DNA from: Bacteroides sp.
GTDB lineage: Bacteria > Bacteroidota > Bacteroidia > Bacteroidales > Bacteroidaceae
NCBI GenBank assembly: GCA_030151885.1
Contig: JASLCG010000018.1
Location: forward strand, 1-9,406
DNA: 9,406 bases
Direction: 5' to 3'
This document shows, piece after piece, positions 5,662 through 9,406 of this stretch; the stretch's first letter is position 1, and each line of letters starts with the position of its first letter. The position numbers and the translations under genes were made by a program. The notes under the pieces were generated by a model, which saw only the letters and a list, made by a program, of their open reading frames with translations, was not told where the DNA came from and searched no databases.

Positions 5662-6573
5662 ATGAAGAAGATTACTGTTATTGGAAGTTGTAATACCGAT
5701 ATGGTGGTAAAGTCAAATAAGTTACCACTGCCAGGAGAAACCATTGTTGGTGGGTCGTTCTTTATGAATGCTGGTGGTAAAGGGGCAAATCAGGCTGTTG
5801 CTACTGCACGTTTAGGTGTGCCAACTGTATTTATAACTAAAACAGGAAATGATATGTTTGGAAGACAGTCGTTGTCTTTGTTTGAAAAGGAAGGAATTAA
5901 CGTAGATTATATTGTGTCGGATATGAATAACCCATCGGGTGTGGCACTGATAATGGTAGATGAACGTGGCGAAAATAGTATCGTTGTTGCTCCAGGGGCC
6001 AATGCCCAATTGAGCGAAGAGGATATTTTACGTGCCAAAGCAGAGATTGCTACAAGTGAAGTATTGCTGATGCAACTGGAAATTCCGATGAAAACAGTGG
6101 AAGAAGCTGCAAATATAGCATATAGTAATGGGGTAAAGGTTGTATTGAATCCTGCTCCTGCACAAGTAATCTCGACAGAATTATTGAAGAAATTATATTT
6201 AATAACTCCAAACCGAGGCGAAGCAGAGCTGTTGACTGGTATAAAAATAGTTGATTGGAATTCTGCTAAAGAGGCTGCCAAGGTTATTGCAGATAAAGGG
6301 GTAGATCATGTTATTATTACATTAGGACCTAAAGGGTCGTTAATCTACTCGGAAGGTGTATATACTGTGATTGATATTTATAAGGTGAAAACCATTGATA
6401 CAACAGGAGCAGGAGATACATTTAATGGGGCACTCTGTGTTGGGTTGTTGGATGGACTATGCTTAATAGATGCTGCTAAGTTTGCTTCTAAAGCTGCCGC
6501 AATAGCCGTTACAAAACTAGGAGCCCAAACGTCTATACCGACTAAAGAGGAGGTTATGACATTTAGAAATTGA
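5662..6573 (+). CDS. rbsK: Ribokinase (PfkB family)
   Basis: A 303-residue PfkB-family sugar kinase that uses ATP to phosphorylate D-ribose to ribose 5-phosphate in the cytoplasm, feeding the pentose phosphate and nucleotide pathways. The ribokinase signatures are in order: an N-terminal ITVIGSCNTDMVV strand with Asp13, the sugar-binding GGKGANQ motif (38-44), NPAPAQ (163-168), TPNRGEAELL (182-191), and the anion-hole and catalytic motif DTTGAGDTFNGA with the base Asp252. Length matches Escherichia coli RbsK (about 309). The frame runs upstream to a TTG at 5617, but that codon lies inside the promoter -7 element and would add 15 unrelated residues, so ATG 5662 is chosen. No ribose transporter, repressor or RbsD homologue is adjacent, so the exact sugar is inferred from motifs alone; another pentose or nucleoside is possible. 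Only a weak hairpin follows the gene. Confidence 0.9.
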   Translation: MKKITVIGSCNTDMVVKSNKLPLPGETIVGGSFFMNAGGKGANQAVATARLGVPTVFITKTGNDMFGRQSLSLFEKEGINVDYIVSDMNNPSGVALIMVDERGENSIVVAPGANAQLSEEDILRAKAEIATSEVLLMQLEIPMKTVEEAANIAYSNGVKVVLNPAPAQVISTELLKKLYLITPNRGEAELLTGIKIVDWNSAKEAAKVIADKGVDHVIITLGPKGSLIYSEGVYTVIDIYKVKTIDTTGAGDTFNGALCVGLLDGLCLIDAAKFASKAAAIAVTKLGAQTSIPTKEEVMTFRN

Positions 6574-6613
6574 ATTTTGTATGTTTTTAATAGGGAAGGG
6601 AAAAGCGTTTATT

Positions 6614-6636
6614 ATCTCTTTAACGAACGAGATTTT
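6614..6636 (+). terminator. Weak candidate terminator after ribokinase
   Basis: ATCTC (6614-6618) and GAGAT (6629-6633) form a 5-bp stem, extendable by two A-T pairs across a mismatch, followed by only four Ts. It is the only hairpin close to the ribokinase stop. Confidence 0.25.
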
Positions 6637-7176
6637 AATGTTACCAAAATATTAGTTATACAATTACGTTTGTTTTATAGTTGTTTACTTGTTGGTTAAA
6701 AAGATAGCGCTTTTCTATTTCTCTCTTTAAACTGAATTATTACTAACTTACTTATATATTTATTTTAAGAGGCTGATTTTATTTTTACTAGGACTCTTTT
6801 TTTTAACTTAAATGTCAATCGCAAGAGGTTGATTAAACTTATTTTTTAGATAGTTGATATAATGCTTCGCAGATAGTACAAGGGAATTCTAAACTTCTCC
6901 CTCCTTAAACACAACACGACAAACATAGTAGCATAGCCGAAACGTATAGGTACGTTGATATGCACGTTTTTTCTACAAACCGACCTATTTATTAGACTTG
7001 GCCTGTATAGGGTAAGTGATAGGTAAATGCGTAGTTAATGAGTGAATAGTGTGTTGATAGAAGTGCGAGCATAATAAAGTTCTTAATGTGATACTGAATA
7101 AAGAACTGTTTTTGTGAGAGTAAATTAAAGGGCATCTGTATGATGAGTGTCCTAAATCCTAAACCTTATAATATTT

Positions 7177-7234
7177 AAAAGAAGTAACATTGTTAGTTTG
7201 AAATATAACTGAAGTGTTACTTCTTTTTCTTTTT
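7177..7234 (+). terminator. Strong terminator inside the spacer
   Basis: AAAAGAAGTAACA (7177-7189) pairs perfectly with TGTTACTTCTTTT (7215-7227). A smaller inner helix (TTAGTT with AACTGA) sits in the 25-nt loop, and the T-rich tail runs to about 7234. No recognised gene lies immediately upstream: the ribokinase stop is about 600 bases away. It must therefore end read-through or an unrecognised transcript, or act as an attenuator. Confidence 0.7.
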
Positions 7235-7307
7235 ATGTGGTAAGCGTTTGTTATCTAGGAAATAAAGGCTATTATTGTTTTTTAAGATAATAAAATGAGA
7301 TACTTCT

Positions 7308-7337
7308 TTTGTATTTTAATCCAAAAAAATATTTTTG
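7308..7337 (+). promoter_or_regulatory. Bacteroidota-type promoter of the lipoprotein gene
   Basis: TTTG at 7308-7311 and TATTTTTG at 7330-7337 are separated by 18 bases, fitting the TTG / TAnnTTTG promoter pattern. Transcription should start near 7343, about 23 bases before ATG 7366. Confidence 0.62.
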
Positions 7338-7365
7338 CAAAAAATTATTATTAATTAATATAGAT

Positions 7366-7929
7366 ATGGTAAATAAAATTCAAATTTGGTCGGTTCTATT
7401 ACTGGCTTTTCTAGTGGCTTCTTGCTCTTCGAGCTCAGATAAAAATAGCCTAGGAGATGATGCTAAGGCTTATATTAGTGCTCGTGTAGATAAAGAATAT
7501 ATTAATATAAACTACAATAAATCTAAATACTCTTATATGTTTAAGTCAAGTGTGCAAGAAAACTCATACAATGGTTTTAGCAGCTATACCATTGAGTTGA
7601 CACTTCCTATTACTAAAACATTACAGGGTAGGGGAGTTAAGTTTAAGCTGCAAAATCCGATTGTTGGAGAACAGCAAGTTGTATCGGCAGCAATTGTTTC
7701 TTACGACTTAAATGACGATAAAGTAACTTCTAAATTAATATCGGAAGTGAAGAGAGATGTAGTAGTAAATCTATCTAAGTTTGTAACAAAACAAGGAGAG
7801 ATAAGCTTTGATATTGAAGGAACTTTCTCGGCTACTTTTAATATGAATGACGGAACATCCGTCTCTATACAAGATTGTAAATTTGGGTATATGAGTAAGA
7901 GGGTGAATATACCAAATTTTGATTTCTAA
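7366..7929 (+). CDS. Small lipoprotein of unknown function
   Basis: A 187-residue protein with a clear lipoprotein signal peptide: two-lysine-poor N-terminus MVNKIQ, hydrophobic core WSVLLLAFL, lipobox VASC and lipidated Cys20, followed by four serines. The mature part (about 168 residues) is rich in alternating beta-strand text. Near the C-terminus the pattern GTFSATFNMNDGTSVSIQDCKFGY resembles the glycine-Phe ending seen in several Bacteroidota beta-sandwich lipoproteins such as DUF6252; this is only a resemblance. It probably sits in the inner or outer membrane facing the periplasm; a strong acidic surface-export signal after the cysteine is not evident. The frame runs upstream to a TTG at 7309, but that codon lies in the -33 promoter box and would spoil the signal peptide, so ATG 7366 is chosen. 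It has its own promoter and terminator and is probably monocistronic. Confidence 0.82.
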   Translation: MVNKIQIWSVLLLAFLVASCSSSSDKNSLGDDAKAYISARVDKEYININYNKSKYSYMFKSSVQENSYNGFSSYTIELTLPITKTLQGRGVKFKLQNPIVGEQQVVSAAIVSYDLNDDKVTSKLISEVKRDVVVNLSKFVTKQGEISFDIEGTFSATFNMNDGTSVSIQDCKFGYMSKRVNIPNFDF

Positions 7930-7950
7930 TGGCAGAATAGTTTCAAAGTG

Positions 7951-7985
7951 AAAGAGCAGTTCTATTGTAGAACTGCTCTTTTTTT
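7951..7985. terminator. Bidirectional terminator between lipoprotein and MFS genes
   Basis: AAAGAGCAGTTCT (7951-7963) and AGAACTGCTCTTT (7969-7981) form a perfect 13-bp stem with a 5-nt loop. Seven Ts follow on the plus strand, and the minus strand has a shorter T-run after the stem. It serves the convergent lipoprotein and MFS genes and touches the MFS stop codon (7984-7986). Confidence 0.9.
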
Positions 7986-9406
7986 ATTCAGAGGTTTTAT
8001 GACTCTCTTTGATGTGCTTATTTCGTTTTTTATATAGTTCTATATAGATAATTATGTGCAAGACTAATATAATTATCAGTAGTATTAAAGCATTTCTTAA
8101 GACTTGAAGCTCTGTTAGATTTTGAGCTATTGTTATGGCACACCCTAATGCTAAACCTACCTCCCAAGCTAAAATATGTGAAGTGTTTGCAGTGCCTCGT
8201 TCACAATGTTTTGAGGTAACAACCAGTAACATTAGAATAGGAGAGGAGACACGAGCTAGTCCGAAAAAAAGAAGGGGTATAATGACCCGATAGTTACTTG
8301 GGATATCTATAACAGCTATTCCTTTGAATAGTGATAAGGATAAGATAATGCATAATACACCACTAAGAATTGGGGTGGTAACCTCTGTCTTAATATAGGG
8401 TGTAAGCTGCCATTTGTTAATCTTTTCGGTGCTTTTTTTATGATAAAATCCTCTTATAACGACCTGTATATATCTTACTATCAGTAGTACACATGGTATT
8501 TTGTTTACTGTCGAAAGATAACCATCGTATATAAATAAAAAATAGAAAGCTATAAATAATAGTGGTGTATTAAGTAGTATAATACTTGTTATTTTATGGT
8601 TGTTTAAAGCATCTATCTCTAGCTTAGCAATGACTGCCGATATAAGGAATACAATAAAGGGTAAAGTTATAAACTCTATAGTGCGATGAGTAACATAAAA
8701 ATTGCTCTCAATTATATCGCTCATAAAAAGAGGAAAAATACTCCCTACAATGAAAGACAGGGCTACCATCATAAGAATAATTTTCCAACCATTGGGAAGA
8801 AAAAAACGATCCAGACTAAAAGGAGTTGCACCGATAGGAGCTCTAAATGGTATTTTATTAATAGCTGTAAAAAATATGGCTAAAGCACCCAGCACAATAG
8901 CTGTGTAGATGGTAAGCTCAAATCCGTATTTAAGATAAATAACAATACCTGTGGGTATGGACAGTAGCATACCAAGGCGTCCTGCCCATGCATAAATTAA
9001 GTTGCCTTTACTTCTTTTTTGAGAGTCTGTAACATCTATGGCAACTGTAATATTGGCCGCAGTTGCTAATCCGAAAGAGATGCCTTGTATTGTAGCCGAT
9101 AACATAAGTATGCTACTGTATCCTCCATTTACAAGGTAAAGTAAATGCGAAATTAGTAGACCATAAATTGCTGTAATACAGACTCTTTTTCTGTTCTTTT
9201 GCTCAATAAAATAGTTGTGGAAAGGGCCTCCAAGGATAAGCCCTGCTATAAAAAAAAGCAGAAGTGACCATCCTGGTATGCCATAATACTTGTTATATTC
9301 AATATAAAAAGGGAGTATGGGTAACACCAGATATAGAGAAGAGAATAAAAAAAGGTTTGATAAACAAACCTTTATAAAATTAGTTGTTAACAGTCTATTA
9401 GTACTG
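7984..9406 (-). CDS. MFS transporter, 5'-partial (N-terminus beyond window)
   Basis: At least 473 residues of a polytopic membrane protein with about 12 hydrophobic helices, consistent with the Major Facilitator Superfamily of proton-coupled drug or metabolite exporters. The loop after the second helix (GGPFHNYFIEQKNRKRV) sits where MFS motif A is expected but is degenerate. The IQGISFGLATAANITVAIDVTDSQKRSKGNLIYAWAGRLG region matches helices 4-5 and their loop. A long hydrophilic central segment and a basic tail (YKKRNKHIKESHKTSE) face the cytoplasm. A GTG at 9327 could be called as the start, but the frame stays open to the window edge and reads NFIKVCLSNLFLFSSLYLVL ahead of PILPFY, a typical first MFS helix. 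The gene therefore continues past 9406, probably by only a few codons. Substrate is unknown. It is convergent with the lipoprotein gene. Confidence 0.85.
   Translation of the reverse strand, partial: STNRLLTTNFIKVCLSNLFLFSSLYLVLPILPFYIEYNKYYGIPGWSLLLFFIAGLILGGPFHNYFIEQKNRKRVCITAIYGLLISHLLYLVNGGYSSILMLSATIQGISFGLATAANITVAIDVTDSQKRSKGNLIYAWAGRLGMLLSIPTGIVIYLKYGFELTIYTAIVLGALAIFFTAINKIPFRAPIGATPFSLDRFFLPNGWKIILMMVALSFIVGSIFPLFMSDIIESNFYVTHRTIEFITLPFIVFLISAVIAKLEIDALNNHKITSIILLNTPLLFIAFYFLFIYDGYLSTVNKIPCVLLIVRYIQVVIRGFYHKKSTEKINKWQLTPYIKTEVTTPILSGVLCIILSLSLFKGIAVIDIPSNYRVIIPLLFFGLARVSSPILMLLVVTSKHCERGTANTSHILAWEVGLALGCAITIAQNLTELQVLRNALILLIIILVLHIIIYIELYKKRNKHIKESHKTSE

Larger units (their letters stand above)
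6574..7365. other. Long spacer (about 790 bases) without a convincing gene
   Basis: Neither strand holds a credible protein gene here. Visible items are a TACGTTTG sequence (6665-6672) matching the -7 consensus but without a -33 box; a short direct repeat AAGAGGYTGATT at 6767-6778 and 6823-6834; and small hairpins at 6815-6832, 6941-6956 (6-bp stem, TAGG loop, T-run soon after) and 7078-7107. The strong terminator at 7177-7234 and the lipoprotein promoter at 7308-7337 are listed separately. An unannotated small RNA or decayed gene is possible, but I matched no known RNA family. Confidence 0.5.

Noticed and set aside
5907..6281. A 124-codon minus-strand frame inside ribokinase
   Set aside because: It is fully contained in the well-supported ribokinase gene on the other strand and shows no domain; an antisense shadow.
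6600..6715. Inverted pair GAAAAGCG (6600-6607) and CGCTTTTC (6708-6715)
   Set aside because: Only 8 bp at 100 bases distance, with no supporting structure.
8686..8908. Two short plus-strand frames inside the MFS transporter gene
   Set aside because: They are antisense to a clear membrane transporter and have no start context or recognisable product.
1..9406. Search for CRISPR arrays, tRNAs, IS elements, phage genes and toxin-antitoxin or defence modules
   Set aside because: No regular long repeats with spacers, no transposase or integrase frames, and no gene with defence-type motifs were found.

Overview
The window looks like chromosome from a low-GC member of the Bacteroidota. Supporting signs are TAnnTTTG-type -7 promoter elements, little use of Shine-Dalgarno sites, an ECF sigma / short membrane anti-sigma pair beside a DUF6249-like gene, and a DUF1835-type protein. 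I cannot name the genus. No transposase, integrase, phage gene, CRISPR array, tRNA or rRNA is visible. The gene set reads as ordinary core or accessory chromosome, not a mobile island.

Layout. 1-527: end of a two-helix membrane protein, probably cut by the window edge. 724-1194: MaoC/Rv0130-type (R)-hydratase with its own terminator. 1413-2072: DUF1835-like protein, preceded by a small leader ORF and followed by a terminator. 2167-2239: compact 22-nt-periodic repeat cluster closed by a 16-bp inverted repeat. 2358-3261 (minus): overlapping putative anti-sigma and ECF sigma genes. 3371 or 3428 to 3823 (plus): divergent DUF6249-like membrane protein. 3873-3900: shared terminator hairpin. 3929-5443 (minus): 504-aa helical protein of unknown function. 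5662-6573: ribokinase. 6574-7365: long spacer with no convincing gene but a strong terminator. 7366-7929: small lipoprotein. 7951-7985: bidirectional terminator. 7984-9406 (minus): MFS transporter, cut at its N-terminus by the window edge.

The clearest regulatory circuit is the sigma locus. The sigma operon and the divergent membrane gene carry the same promoter motif, TGTAACC-N15-CGTC, pointing outwards. This suggests the sigma factor activates both its own operon and the DUF6249-like gene. The other genes look like single-gene transcription units; ribokinase, hydratase and transporter give no sign of a shared pathway.

Three start sites differ from the longest open frames: ribokinase starts at 5662, the lipoprotein at 7366, and the MFS frame continues past its first GTG to the window edge. 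I saw no evidence of a dramatic new system. The items most worth testing are the mirrored ECF promoters, the 22-nt repeat cluster and the spacer with an orphan terminator.
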